Shown here: piece after piece, positions 8,264 through 16,915 of the stretch
Layout: each line of letters begins with the position of its first letter
Numbering within the stretch: the first letter of the stretch is position 1
NCBI GenBank assembly: GCA_965199725.1
Contig: OZ241321.1
Location: forward strand, 992,001-1,056,000
Direction: 5' to 3'
DNA from: G965199725 sp965199725
GTDB taxonomy: Bacteria > Pseudomonadota > Gammaproteobacteria > Nitrosococcales > Methylophagaceae
Length of the DNA stretch: 64,000 nucleotides
Notes under the pieces: generated by a model
Databases searched by the model: none
Seen by the model: only the letters and a program-made list of their open reading frames with translations
Told to the model about the DNA's origin: nothing
Position numbers and translations under genes: made by a program

Positions 8264-9538
8264 TTAAGTTGATTGCAATAACTGCTTAGCGCAATTTTCG
8301 CCATTACGGATAGCGCCTTCCAAGGTAGCGGGGTAGCCGTTAGCAACAAAATCGCCTGCCAGCCATAACCCATCAATATCAGTTTTGCACACCGGGCGGG
8401 TTTTTTCTATATCGATTGTACAAGCAAAGGTAGCCCGTTTTTCACAGACAAGCAAGCTATCTTGAGCTGTTTTTGGCAGAGGTAGGGTTTGATGGAGCTC
8501 ATCACATACCTGCTGGATAAGTCTAGCTTTCGGCATACGTTCGTGGCTGCCGTGACCACTGATAACAACGGCAATCAGACCGGGCGATTTTGCATTTGCA
8601 TCAAACACCCACTGACTTATGGTCCCAGTCATCCCTATTATAGGCGCCGGCAGACAAATGTTATTTGGGTATTGCAGATAGATAGTATAAATAGGGTGCT
8701 CGGCGGGCACTGCAATGTTAATATGGGGCAGAAGAAGCCTGACTAGCTGTGATGAGCTCACAGCAACAATAATATTGTCCACAGATAATTCCCGACCATC
8801 ATTTAACTTAACTAGATGAACTTTATTATTTTTAATAACAATGTTTTTTGCGCGGGTTTGCAGATCTATTCTGTTGCCATATTGCTCAATATAGCTGACT
8901 GCAGCACAAGGAAATAGGTTGCCCAATGCTGGTCGCGGAATAAGCAGATCTGAAGACATGTTGTCTTTTCCTAAGCTGTCTTGCAGCACAGTAGCCAGAA
9001 TATGCGCTGAAGCCTCTGCTATAGGTGTGTTTAACGTCGCCAGACACAAAGGTTCCCATAATTGTCTGATGAGATGATCCGGTTGTTTAACTTTATGCAG
9101 CCAGTTGCTCACGGTTATATCGTTTTGTGCCAGCAACGTGGGTATATCTGATTGCAAGCGGGCAACCGATAACAGCCCTGATAAACCAGCACTACACACA
9201 AGATTCCATGCTAAGGATGCAGGCCATGGCAGATAACCTTTCGTTGACAGTTTAAGCGGTGGTAGCCTAGTATCATAAATAGTGATATTAAGGGGTAGGC
9301 GCTGAAATGCACTACCAATGTCAATGCCAATATATTTCATCATTGCCAGCATGCGGCTATAGGCACCAATCATTAAGTGTTGACCATTGTCTATCGTTGT
9401 ATTTCGCCATTTTATATTGCGTGCACGGCCACCGGGCTGTTTGGCAGATTCAATTAAATGGACAGTATGACCGTGTTGCACCAAAGTTATTGCTGCTGCA
9501 AAACCACTCCAGCCACCACCAATAATAAGCGTTGTCAT
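8264..9538 (-). CDS. hpnE: Hydroxysqualene dehydroxylase HpnE
   Basis: FAD-dependent amine-oxidase-fold enzyme of 424 residues that reduces hydroxysqualene to squalene, the last step of the HpnC/D/E route feeding hopanoid or sterol synthesis. The N-terminal dinucleotide motif IIGGGWSG (residues 5-12) and the ESAKQPGGRARN segment (about 30-41) are seen, as is the C-terminal flavin-binding WLAGDFVANGYPATLEGA. The ATG overlaps the hpnD stop codon (TAATG), indicating translational coupling. Phytoene-desaturase relatives share the fold; the pairing with HpnD supports this call. Confidence 0.9.
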   Translation of the reverse strand: MTTLIIGGGWSGFAAAITLVQHGHTVHLIESAKQPGGRARNIKWRNTTIDNGQHLMIGAYSRMLAMMKYIGIDIGSAFQRLPLNITIYDTRLPPLKLSTKGYLPWPASLAWNLVCSAGLSGLLSVARLQSDIPTLLAQNDITVSNWLHKVKQPDHLIRQLWEPLCLATLNTPIAEASAHILATVLQDSLGKDNMSSDLLIPRPALGNLFPCAAVSYIEQYGNRIDLQTRAKNIVIKNNKVHLVKLNDGRELSVDNIIVAVSSSQLVRLLLPHINIAVPAEHPIYTIYLQYPNNICLPAPIIGMTGTISQWVFDANAKSPGLIAVVISGHGSHERMPKARLIQQVCDELHQTLPLPKTAQDSLLVCEKRATFACTIDIEKTRPVCKTDIDGLWLAGDFVANGYPATLEGAIRNGENCAKQLLQST

Positions 9539-10392
9539 TATTTTGCCGGATACCTTTTGCGTTCATAGCGAGCACTTTGCCAGGCAATCCATAGCTTTTT
9601 AAGCGTTGTCAGCGCAATACGTTTTTGCATGACCTGAAATCGGTTACGTTCAATTTCTGTAAGCATGGCGCGATAAATAGCTGCCATGATAATGCCCACA
9701 CGTTGAGCATGACGATCTGAGTCAGGCAGGATTTGCATCGCTCGTTGGTAATATTGCTTGGCTCTTCCAGCTTGAAATTGCAGCAACGCAATTAATTCTG
9801 GGCTTGATTTAAGGTTAAGCACCTCATCTTTGTTAACATTAAATTGTGCCATTTCTGTCTGCGGCAGATAGATACGGCCGCGCTCAGCATCCTCGCGAAC
9901 ATCACGAATAATATTGATAAGCTGTAGGGCAATCCCTAAGTTTTCGGCGTATTTAAGCGTCTGCCTATTTTGATAGCCAAAAATTTCAGCAGATAACAAA
10001 CCAACAACACCAGCGACACGATGGCAATAAAGTGCAAGATGTTTAAATTCTGTATATTCATTTTGAGTCAGATCCATCGCCATACCATCAATGATTTCGA
10101 TAAAGTACTCTTCTTGCAAGTCAAACGTCTGCAATGTTGTTTGTAGCGCATTGCCAATAGGGTGGGTAGCTTGACCGTTAAATGTCAGATGAATTTGCTC
10201 TCTCCACCACTTAAGTTTGCTTTGGGCGGCATCAGCATCCACAATGTTATCAACAGCATCGTCCACTTCACGGCAAAATGCATATAAAGCAAACATCGCT
10301 TGACGCTTTTTTTCAGGCAAAAATAACAAGCTGTAATAAAAGCTGGAACCACTGTTGGCGGCTTTTTTTCGGCAATACTTGTCAGCCGTCAT
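9538..10392 (-). CDS. hpnD: Presqualene diphosphate synthase HpnD
   Basis: Squalene/phytoene-synthase family protein (284 residues) condensing two farnesyl diphosphates to presqualene diphosphate. The two aspartate-rich motifs are CREVDDAVD (about residues 40-48) and NIIRDVREDAERGRIYLP (about 160-178). Family members usually sit beside hpnC, which would convert presqualene diphosphate to hydroxysqualene; no hpnC is found in this window. Co-directional with and overlapping hpnE. A phytoene synthase role is the alternative but the HpnE partner argues against it. Confidence 0.9.
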   Translation of the reverse strand: MTADKYCRKKAANSGSSFYYSLLFLPEKKRQAMFALYAFCREVDDAVDNIVDADAAQSKLKWWREQIHLTFNGQATHPIGNALQTTLQTFDLQEEYFIEIIDGMAMDLTQNEYTEFKHLALYCHRVAGVVGLLSAEIFGYQNRQTLKYAENLGIALQLINIIRDVREDAERGRIYLPQTEMAQFNVNKDEVLNLKSSPELIALLQFQAGRAKQYYQRAMQILPDSDRHAQRVGIIMAAIYRAMLTEIERNRFQVMQKRIALTTLKKLWIAWQSARYERKRYPAK

Positions 10393-10632
10393 CGTTTTAA
10401 TGGCCTCGTTACAATTTAGGATAGACCAGGCCAGATTATATCAATTAGCCTATGAGGCAAATAAGGCGTAGTTTGTGCCCGAAAAAATGTCTTGTTATCC
10501 GTTGCTTTCACAATGATCTTCGGCAATATCCCGTAAGGTTTCACCGGCTTTATTTACCCAATAACGACTACTCCGAAGCGCTTTTGGTCCTTCATTGTCT
10601 GGGTGCGCGTCTTCGGATCTTCGTTGGTCCAG

Positions 10633-11454
10633 TTAAGAAGCATTCATTGCCATCCTTTGCTCAAGTTTTCCGGTTATTTCTGTCTGAAAGACTGGATCGT
10701 TTTCTCGAAAGTGTACATAGTCAGGAAGATCATTTTTCAAGAAAATTTTATCGCCCTTTTGCACAAGACCGTTTTCAATAAGTATTTTTATTACGTTGGC
10801 ACGACGACTTTTTTCAGACTGCCCTTTAACCTTTTCCTTTATCTTAATTAGATATTTCTCGGCTTCCTTAAGAGGGATTATCACTTGTGGAACAATAACA
10901 ACCTGCTCATTTACTTTATAAGGTGTTATTTTTACACAGCTAATATCAATATCCGCTTTTCTTAACCACAGTACAGTTGCTGTGATTTCCTGAGAAAATC
11001 CTTCGGAACGTAAAATAATACGCGATTTATCAGCAAGCTCTGTAAAGGGCTTGGATTCAACAAATTCATCAATTTGATCGCGTGCTTGTTCCTCTGAAAG
11101 TGTTTCACCGCAGTACTCTATGTAATATGGTATTAATTTTTCTACCGTCATGGAGGAAGCTTCTGCTGCGTAGCGTATTGCCTGTAGGTCAGCGTAATCT
11201 GCCGTGGAGGTTCGTTTTAGCTTAATGACAATCAAGTTAACTTTTTTATCAAGTGCCAACATATCTAAACGATTATCGCTGTTTGAAAAGCCACTGAACT
11301 GCTTGGTTACAATCAGCAGATATTCCACCAGCATTTCTGGATTTGTGCGCACCCATTCTTCAATATGTTTTCGTTCCCAGATGACTAACTCGGTAAAGCT
11401 ACCTTCATTAATCTTGCTGGCTTCAATCAAATTAGTTGCTATTAAAAAAATCAT
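10633..11454 (-). CDS. Restriction-type nuclease-fold protein, probably inactive
   Basis: 273 residues resembling the widespread PD-(D/E)XK family of DUF91/NucS-like proteins: WERKHIEEWVRTNPEMLVEY near the N-terminus, then RLDMLALDKKVNLIVIKLKR, where relatives have a D...VIELKR catalytic core. Here the catalytic Glu is Lys, so cleavage activity is doubtful. The start is clear, with AGGAG at 11461-11465 seven bases before the ATG. The minus frame stays open for about 50 codons after the stop codon (to about 10476), so the C-terminus may have been lost to a nonsense mutation. Function unknown; a decaying defence or repair gene is the simplest reading. Confidence 0.6.
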   Translation of the reverse strand: MIFLIATNLIEASKINEGSFTELVIWERKHIEEWVRTNPEMLVEYLLIVTKQFSGFSNSDNRLDMLALDKKVNLIVIKLKRTSTADYADLQAIRYAAEASSMTVEKLIPYYIEYCGETLSEEQARDQIDEFVESKPFTELADKSRIILRSEGFSQEITATVLWLRKADIDISCVKITPYKVNEQVVIVPQVIIPLKEAEKYLIKIKEKVKGQSEKSRRANVIKILIENGLVQKGDKIFLKNDLPDYVHFRENDPVFQTEITGKLEQRMAMNAS

Positions 11455-11488
11455 TATTTTCTCCTTATACGCACATAATAATGGCTAG

Positions 11489-12457
11489 CTAGTAATGGCG
11501 TTTTACAGCCAAATCAGCAAGCGAAATCAGTGCTTGTTTATATGTGGAGTCATTAATAACAGCCAGCGCATTTTTGGCTTTATCTGCTTCCTTTTGGGCA
11601 ATCTTGTGTCCGTAATCAATCGCGCCCGTTTGCTTTAAGATAGCGATAATATCGGTTATTTTTTCGCAATTGCCCTGCTCAATGGCATTACGAATAGTGG
11701 TTGTTTGTTTCTTGCTGCCTTTTTGCATGGCAAAGATTAACGGCAGTGTTGGCACGCCGCCTGCAAGATCATCACCAGCGCGTTTGCCAATGGACTGGCT
11801 GGATTCAGTGTAATCTAATACATCATCAATCAACTGAAAAGCACTGCCAAGATGCAGGGCATATTGTGCCATTGCTGCTTCAATATCAGGATCAGCATGG
11901 CTGATAACGGCACCTAACTTTCCAGCTGCCTCAAATAGCTTGGCAGTTTTATAGCGGATAATTTCCAAATAGTGCGCCTCTGTTGTGTCAGCTACATTTA
12001 AGCTGAGCAATTGTAATACTTCGCCTTCAGCGATAATATTGGTAGCGTTCGACAAGATTTGCATTAAGCGCATGGAGTTCATCTCTACCATCATTTCAAA
12101 TGAACGGGTATATAAAAAATCGCCAACAAGTACACTGGCTTCATTTCCCCAGACAGCATTGGCCGTTTTTTTCCCGCGGCGCAATTCTGACCCGTCAATA
12201 ACATCATCATGGAGCAAGGTAGCGGTGTGGATAAGCTCAATAATGACAGCAAGATTAATGTGTAGTTGTTTTTTGTACTCACAGGCACGAGCGCATAAAA
12301 TTGCCAACGCGGGACGCAATCTTTTCCCGCCACCTTTGACAATATAGTGGCTTAGTTGGTTGATTAGGGTGACATCAGATTGCAGCCGATTCTTAATCAT
12401 CAAATCAACTGCAGCTAGGTCGGCTTCTATCAGGCTGTAAATGGATTGAATATTCAC
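11489..12457 (-). CDS. ispB: Octaprenyl diphosphate synthase
   Basis: Long-chain trans-prenyl transferase extending farnesyl diphosphate for the ubiquinone side chain. About 322 residues from the GTG at 12457, matching IspB length; a TTG at 12487 would add ten residues without family support. The first aspartate-rich motif is LLHDDVIDGSELRRGK, the second LIDDVLDYT, with GGGKRLRP upstream. It is divergent from rplU, an arrangement conserved in gammaproteobacteria. Confidence 0.95.
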   Translation of the reverse strand: MNIQSIYSLIEADLAAVDLMIKNRLQSDVTLINQLSHYIVKGGGKRLRPALAILCARACEYKKQLHINLAVIIELIHTATLLHDDVIDGSELRRGKKTANAVWGNEASVLVGDFLYTRSFEMMVEMNSMRLMQILSNATNIIAEGEVLQLLSLNVADTTEAHYLEIIRYKTAKLFEAAGKLGAVISHADPDIEAAMAQYALHLGSAFQLIDDVLDYTESSQSIGKRAGDDLAGGVPTLPLIFAMQKGSKKQTTTIRNAIEQGNCEKITDIIAILKQTGAIDYGHKIAQKEADKAKNALAVINDSTYKQALISLADLAVKRHY

Positions 12458-12540
12458 TAAAAACAGGCTAAAAATTTTACCACTCAAAGCTGGTTACTCT
12501 CTCATGCGCAGAGACAAATCGCAAATATTTAAGCAATGAT

Positions 12541-12569
12541 TTGTTCTCTTTACTTAAAGACGGTATAAT
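12541..12569 (+). promoter_or_regulatory. Putative sigma-70 promoter of rplU-rpmA
   Basis: TTGTTC at 12541-12546 and a perfect TATAAT at 12564-12569 are separated by 17 bases. Transcription would start near 12577, leaving a leader of about 35 bases before rplU. The -35 matches only half of the consensus, so the call rests on the -10 and the spacing. Confidence 0.5.
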
Positions 12570-12612
12570 GAAAGGCCTTAATTTGCTAAGAATAATTTTT
12601 TGGAGACTAGCG

Positions 12613-12924
12613 ATGTACGCTATTATCGCGACTGGTGGCAAACAATACCGAGTCAAAAAAGGCCAAATACTCCGCGTGGAGAAGCTATCAGCGGATAGTG
12701 GCCAAAAGATCGAGTTGGACAAAGTGTTGTTGGTTGGCGGAGGAGATAATGTAAAAATTGGCACCCCATACGTTGATGGTGCAAAAGTGATGGCAACTGT
12801 TGCCGAAAACGGTCGGAGCGATAAGGTAAAAATTATTAAGTTCCGTCGGCGCAAACATCACCAAAAGCGGATGGGCCAACGGCAGTCTTATACTGAAATA
12901 GAAATTATGGGCATTAAGGCTTAA
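12613..12924 (+). CDS. rplU: 50S ribosomal protein L21
   Basis: 103-residue large-subunit protein that binds 23S rRNA. MYAIIATGGKQYRVKKGQ at the N-terminus and the KFRRRKHHQKRMGQRQ basic segment are diagnostic. The ATG at 12613 with GGAG seven bases before it is the family start; an upstream in-frame ATG at 12541 overlaps the promoter. It is followed by rpmA after 24 bases. Confidence 0.98.
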   Translation: MYAIIATGGKQYRVKKGQILRVEKLSADSGQKIELDKVLLVGGGDNVKIGTPYVDGAKVMATVAENGRSDKVKIIKFRRRKHHQKRMGQRQSYTEIEIMGIKA

Positions 12925-12948
12925 AGTATTGCGCAGGAGACTTAATAA

Positions 12949-13203
12949 ATGGCACATAAGAAAGCGGGCGGTAGCACTAGGAATGGTCGTGATTCAGAAT
13001 CAAAGCGGCTTGGTGTCAAGCGCTACGGTGGTGAGGATGTAGAGGGCGGTAATATCCTTATTCGTCAACGTGGTACACGCTATCATGCTGGTCGTAATGT
13101 GGGTATTGGCAGAGATCACACCTTATTTGCAAAAGTTGCTGGCAGGGTTCTTTTTGAAATTAAGGGTGCCAATAACCGAACCTTTGTAAGCGTTATTGAT
13201 TAG
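12949..13203 (+). CDS. rpmA: 50S ribosomal protein L27
   Basis: 84-residue large-subunit protein whose N-terminus reaches the peptidyl transferase centre. It begins MAHKKAGGSTRNGRDSESKR, the direct gammaproteobacterial form without the cleavable extension found in Firmicutes. Co-transcribed with rplU and closed by a strong terminator before obgE. Confidence 0.98.
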   Translation: MAHKKAGGSTRNGRDSESKRLGVKRYGGEDVEGGNILIRQRGTRYHAGRNVGIGRDHTLFAKVAGRVLFEIKGANNRTFVSVID

Positions 13204-13235
13204 CTGATACTGTCAGTTTTTTGCTTTCAATAACA

Positions 13236-13266
13236 CAAAAAGCCTCGCATGTGCGAGGCTTTTTGT
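13236..13266 (+). terminator. Rho-independent terminator after rpmA
   Basis: A perfect 9-bp stem, AGCCTCGCA (13241-13249) with TGCGAGGCT (13252-13260), and a 2-base loop, flanked by AAAA and TTTTTG. It separates rplU-rpmA from obgE and, being A/T-flanked on both sides, might act in both directions. Confidence 0.92.
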
Positions 13267-13318
13267 TTCTAAGATTTGTTTATTATATACGCAAACTAAG
13301 CCTGCCTAAATTTAAATC

Positions 13319-14389
13319 ATGAAATTTGTCGATCAAGCGAAAATAACAGTTGCTGCTGGTAACGGAGGCGATGGATTCTTAAGTTTTCGCCGCGAAAAAT
13401 ATATCCCGTTTGGTGGCCCTGATGGCGGTGATGGCGGTGATGGCGGTGATGTATATTTGCTTGCAGATAAGCAGATTAACACCCTTGTTGATTTTCGTTA
13501 TCAGCGCTATTTTAAGGCTGATTCTGGTGAGATAGGCAAGGGCAAGCTGTGTAGTGGCGGACGTGCCAGTGATTTGGTTATTAGGGTGCCAGTGGGTACT
13601 GAAGCTTGGGACGATGATACCGACGAGCTTATTGGTGATTTAACCAAAGATGGTCAGAAATTACTGGTGGCAAAAGGCGGTTGGCATGGCTTGGGTAATG
13701 CACGTTATAAGTCCAGCACTAATCGCGCACCCCGACAAACTTCGGCAGGTTCTTTGGGAGAAGATCGGTGTTTGCGTTTAGAGATGAAGCTGTTGGCTGA
13801 TATTGGCTTAGTAGGTTTGCCGAATGCAGGTAAGTCAACGTTTATTAGCCAGGTGTCTGCAGCGCGACCAAAGATAGCAGATTATCCATTTACTACTCTG
13901 TACCCAAACTTAGGTGTGGTAACGATGAAGGATATGCGCAGTTTTGTGATTGCCGATATACCTGGCTTGGCTGAAGGTGCGGCAGATGGTGTTGGTCTGG
14001 GTATGCAATTTCTTCGCCATCTGACGAGGGCCAGACTGTTGGTGCATATGGTTGATGTAGCACCAGTCAATCCAAAACATGACCCAGCAGAAAGCATCAG
14101 AATTATCAATAAGGAATTATTGCGCTATAGTGAGGCATTGGGCTGTCAGGATCAGTGTTTGGTGCTCAATAAAATTGATTTGGTGCCAAAAGATATTCGC
14201 CAGGAAATCTGTGACGACATAATTAAGCAGTTAAATTGGCGACAAAATGTGTTTCAGGTCAGTAGCCAGTCGGGCGAAGGTTGCGATGCTTTATGCACAC
14301 ATATTATGGATTATCTGGATAACTCAGATGAAACCAAATACGAACAGAAGGCAGCAGCGCAAACTGAGACAGCAAAGGACTTGGCGTAA
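13319..14389 (+). CDS. obgE: Obg-family GTPase
   Basis: Ribosome-associated GTPase for 50S assembly and stress control, 356 residues. The glycine-rich Obg domain (1-158) contains GGPDGGDGGDGGDVY; the G domain has GLPNAGKST (about 166), ADIPGL and LNKID. The order rplU-rpmA-obgE-proB is typical. The stop codon abuts the proB ATG (TAAATG), suggesting coupling. Confidence 0.96.
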   Translation: MKFVDQAKITVAAGNGGDGFLSFRREKYIPFGGPDGGDGGDGGDVYLLADKQINTLVDFRYQRYFKADSGEIGKGKLCSGGRASDLVIRVPVGTEAWDDDTDELIGDLTKDGQKLLVAKGGWHGLGNARYKSSTNRAPRQTSAGSLGEDRCLRLEMKLLADIGLVGLPNAGKSTFISQVSAARPKIADYPFTTLYPNLGVVTMKDMRSFVIADIPGLAEGAADGVGLGMQFLRHLTRARLLVHMVDVAPVNPKHDPAESIRIINKELLRYSEALGCQDQCLVLNKIDLVPKDIRQEICDDIIKQLNWRQNVFQVSSQSGEGCDALCTHIMDYLDNSDETKYEQKAAAQTETAKDLA

Positions 14390-15520
14390 ATGAAAACCCC
14401 GCGCCAGCAACTTATTCACGCCAGACGTTGGGTAATAAAAATTGGCAGTGCTTTGCTGACACGTGCAGACAAAGGTCTAAATTATGAGCGCATTCGTTGG
14501 CTTAGCGGCGAAATTGCACATCTGCGATCACAGGGAAAAGAAGTTGTTTTAGTGACATCAGGATCAATTGCTGCTGGTATGCAAAAACTGGGATGGGCAC
14601 AAAGACCACAAGTACTACATCAATTACAGGCCGCTGCTAGCGTTGGCCAGATGGAACTGATTCAGGCTTATGCGTCAGCGTGCAGGCAATATAATATTTA
14701 TACAGCACAAATTTTATTAACTCATGCTGATTTATCTGATCGTCGCCGTTATCTTAATGCGCGTAGCACTTTACGTAATTTGTTGGCGCTGAAGGTGCTA
14801 CCTGTGGTTAATGAAAATGATGCCATTGCTACAGATGAAATTCGCTTTGGTGATAATGACAAGCTTGCTGCCATGACGATTAATTTGGTTGAAGCGGATG
14901 TGTTGGTCATTTTGACAGATCAAGCTGGGCTGTTTGATTCGGATCCAAGAAAAAACTCTGCTGCCAGATTGATTACTATTTCGGCAGCTAGCAATAATGT
15001 GCTGGATAGTATGGCAACCTCAGGGACGGGGGCGCTAGGTCGGGGAGGCATGATGACCAAATTATCAGCTGCGCGTCTTGCATCCCAATCAGGCGCCATA
15101 ACTGCCATTGTGTCTGGCAAAGTCACCAACAGCCTACAAAGGCTTGCTACTGGTGAGGATATTGGTACTTTATTATGGCCTGATACTGGGCCGATGACGG
15201 CGCGTCAACAATGGCTTGCAAGCAGCTTGCAACCGCAAGGACAAGTTGTGTTAGATGACGGGGCTGCCCATGCTATTTGCAACCAAGGCAAAAGCGTTTT
15301 GTCTGTTGGTGTTACGACGGTACAAGGCGCTTTTAATCGTGGTGATCTGGTGCTGTGCCTTAATATGCAAGGTAAAGAAATCGCCCGTGGCCTGATTAAT
15401 TATTCTGCTAAAGAAGCCAGCTTGATGAAAGGCAAACCAAGCGCAACTATTGAAGCATTATTAGGCTATATTGACGAGCTAGAATTGATTCACCGAGATA
15501 ATATGGTGATCACTGTTTAA
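14390..15520 (+). CDS. proB: Glutamate 5-kinase
   Basis: First enzyme of proline synthesis, phosphorylating glutamate; normally feedback-inhibited by proline. 376 residues: an amino-acid-kinase domain (VIKIGSALLT near residue 16, VVNENDAIATDEIRFGDND about 140-158) and a C-terminal PUA domain (about 280-365). The partner proA is not in the window. Starts directly at the obgE stop. Confidence 0.95.
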   Translation: MKTPRQQLIHARRWVIKIGSALLTRADKGLNYERIRWLSGEIAHLRSQGKEVVLVTSGSIAAGMQKLGWAQRPQVLHQLQAAASVGQMELIQAYASACRQYNIYTAQILLTHADLSDRRRYLNARSTLRNLLALKVLPVVNENDAIATDEIRFGDNDKLAAMTINLVEADVLVILTDQAGLFDSDPRKNSAARLITISAASNNVLDSMATSGTGALGRGGMMTKLSAARLASQSGAITAIVSGKVTNSLQRLATGEDIGTLLWPDTGPMTARQQWLASSLQPQGQVVLDDGAAHAICNQGKSVLSVGVTTVQGAFNRGDLVLCLNMQGKEIARGLINYSAKEASLMKGKPSATIEALLGYIDELELIHRDNMVITV

Positions 15521-15640
15521 ACTTCAGCAAACCGTAAATACTAATTTAACGCAAACCAAGAATAATAACGCTTGCTTGTTATGCGTCTCTATCCTCCTTC
15601 TTCAAGGACCAATTAAAGCTATTTTTTAATATCACGTCCA

Positions 15641-16265
15641 TTAACGCTTTTGTTTTCTGAGTTCTTCGTCCCGCTTAATGCTTGCTGGGGATCTTAATGC
15701 CTGAATTGTACCTGATAGGTCTCTACCGCGAGTTTGAATTAGCAAGAATACAGTGTGACCTGACTGGATGTCAAAACATTTAAACTCTACTGTTTTATAA
15801 TCAGAGGCATCGCTATGAATGTGATTCTGATAATTTCTAATTAACTCAAAGCATAAAAAGTTTTGTCAGATAACGCGTCTGCGATTTGTAAAATAGTACG
15901 CACTCTCGGAATTAAAAAAGGCAATAACGAAGTGTCTTTTTCTGCCAATTGGCACCAATCTGGAATGTCATCAGAATCGAATACATTCTGGTATACGATG
16001 AACAGGCCGTTAAAATGATTGTAGTTGACAACCCTAAAAATAACTTCAAATAGTGCATGATCTATCCATCAAATTTTTCTGTTTCAGTCAATAATTATTA
16101 GCGTTCCATCCAATAGACATTATTGCTTAATTCCTTGCAAAATACGCTTATAAGGTAAGAGCCGCATCGTCTTTTAGTAGCAAACTGATAGCTCTCTGTC
16201 CCTGGATTTCTATTTTTGTGGCATACGACAATGGAGTTTAAACCTTGACTAAATTTAACTAGTCG
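15641..16265 (-). pseudogene. Decayed gene of unknown identity
   Basis: The 780-base gap between proB and erpA contains, on the minus strand, a chain of long protein-like segments joined by about four frameshifts or stops. In order: RNPGTESYQFATKRRCGSYL, KELSNNVYWMER, TETEKFDG, then a 75-codon stretch including NVFDSDDIPDWCQLAEKD and RVRTILQIADALSDKTFYA, then a 70-codon stretch including SDYKTVEFKCFDIQSGHTV and LRSPASIKRDEELRKQKR before a stop at 15641. The amino-acid composition and single-base offsets between pieces look like a once-intact gene of roughly 200 codons. I do not recognise the family. Bases 15521-15640 show nothing. Confidence 0.55.
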
Positions 16266-16274
16266 TTAGATAAT
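16245..16274 (+). promoter_or_regulatory. Putative sigma-70 promoter of erpA
   Basis: TTGACT at 16245-16250 and GATAAT at 16269-16274 with an 18-base spacer, giving a short leader before the erpA ribosome binding site (GGAG at 16289-16292). It overlaps the beginning of the decayed minus-strand gene. No IscR site was recognised. Confidence 0.55.
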
Positions 16275-16299
16275 GATCATTAATATTTGGAGATTTTTT

Positions 16300-16662
16300 A
16301 TGACGAGCGCGCCAAACAGCGAATTTGATATGCCAAGCCCAGTGATTTTTACTGATGCTGCAGCGAAAAAGGTGAGCGAACTTATCGCTGAAGAAGACAA
16401 CGACCAGCTTAAATTGCGTGTTTTTATTACTGGTGGCGGCTGTTCTGGTTTTCAATACGGTTTCACCTTTGAGGACAATATCAATGAAGGTGATACCCAA
16501 GTGGAAAAAGCAGGCGTTACCCTGTTAATTGATCCGGCTAGTTATCAGTATCTTGTTGGCGCAGAAATTGACTACACTGACGGGGTTACTGGTTCTCAAT
16601 TTGTTATCCGTAATCCTAATGCTACAACTACATGTGGGTGCGGCTCCTCATTTTCGCCTTAG
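16300..16662 (+). CDS. erpA: A-type iron-sulfur carrier ErpA
   Basis: Carries and inserts Fe-S clusters into apoproteins such as those of isoprenoid synthesis and respiration. 120 residues. The three ligand cysteines are in GGGCSGFQYGF and at the C-terminal TCGCGSSF. The ATG at 16300 has GGAG seven bases upstream; an earlier in-frame ATG at 16273 overlaps the promoter. ErpA rather than IscA is favoured by the acidic N-terminal extension and the absence of isc genes nearby. Confidence 0.93.
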   Translation: MTSAPNSEFDMPSPVIFTDAAAKKVSELIAEEDNDQLKLRVFITGGGCSGFQYGFTFEDNINEGDTQVEKAGVTLLIDPASYQYLVGAEIDYTDGVTGSQFVIRNPNATTTCGCGSSFSP

Positions 16663-16915
16663 TGACCACCTGTTGAAAATTATTTAAGCAGAGGATCGTA
16701 TTATAAGTATTTTTTGTTAGCTAGTGTTTACTTCTCAAACATCAAGATAGCCGTGTGTCTCTACCTCTAAAATGTTTAATCATCTCATTGCACTTTACCA
16801 TATGCGTAGCATGTTAAATATAACTACTGATAAGGCTTTTTAGTTAGTAAAATATATTTCAATCCCCAAACTCGCAGTTTAAGCAAACAAAAAATAAGGT
16901 ATCAACAAAACAAGT

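Noticed and set aside
10452..10851. Two overlapping plus-strand open frames
   Set aside because: They are antisense to the 3' part of the nuclease-like gene and its in-frame continuation, lack ribosome binding sites and resemble nothing.
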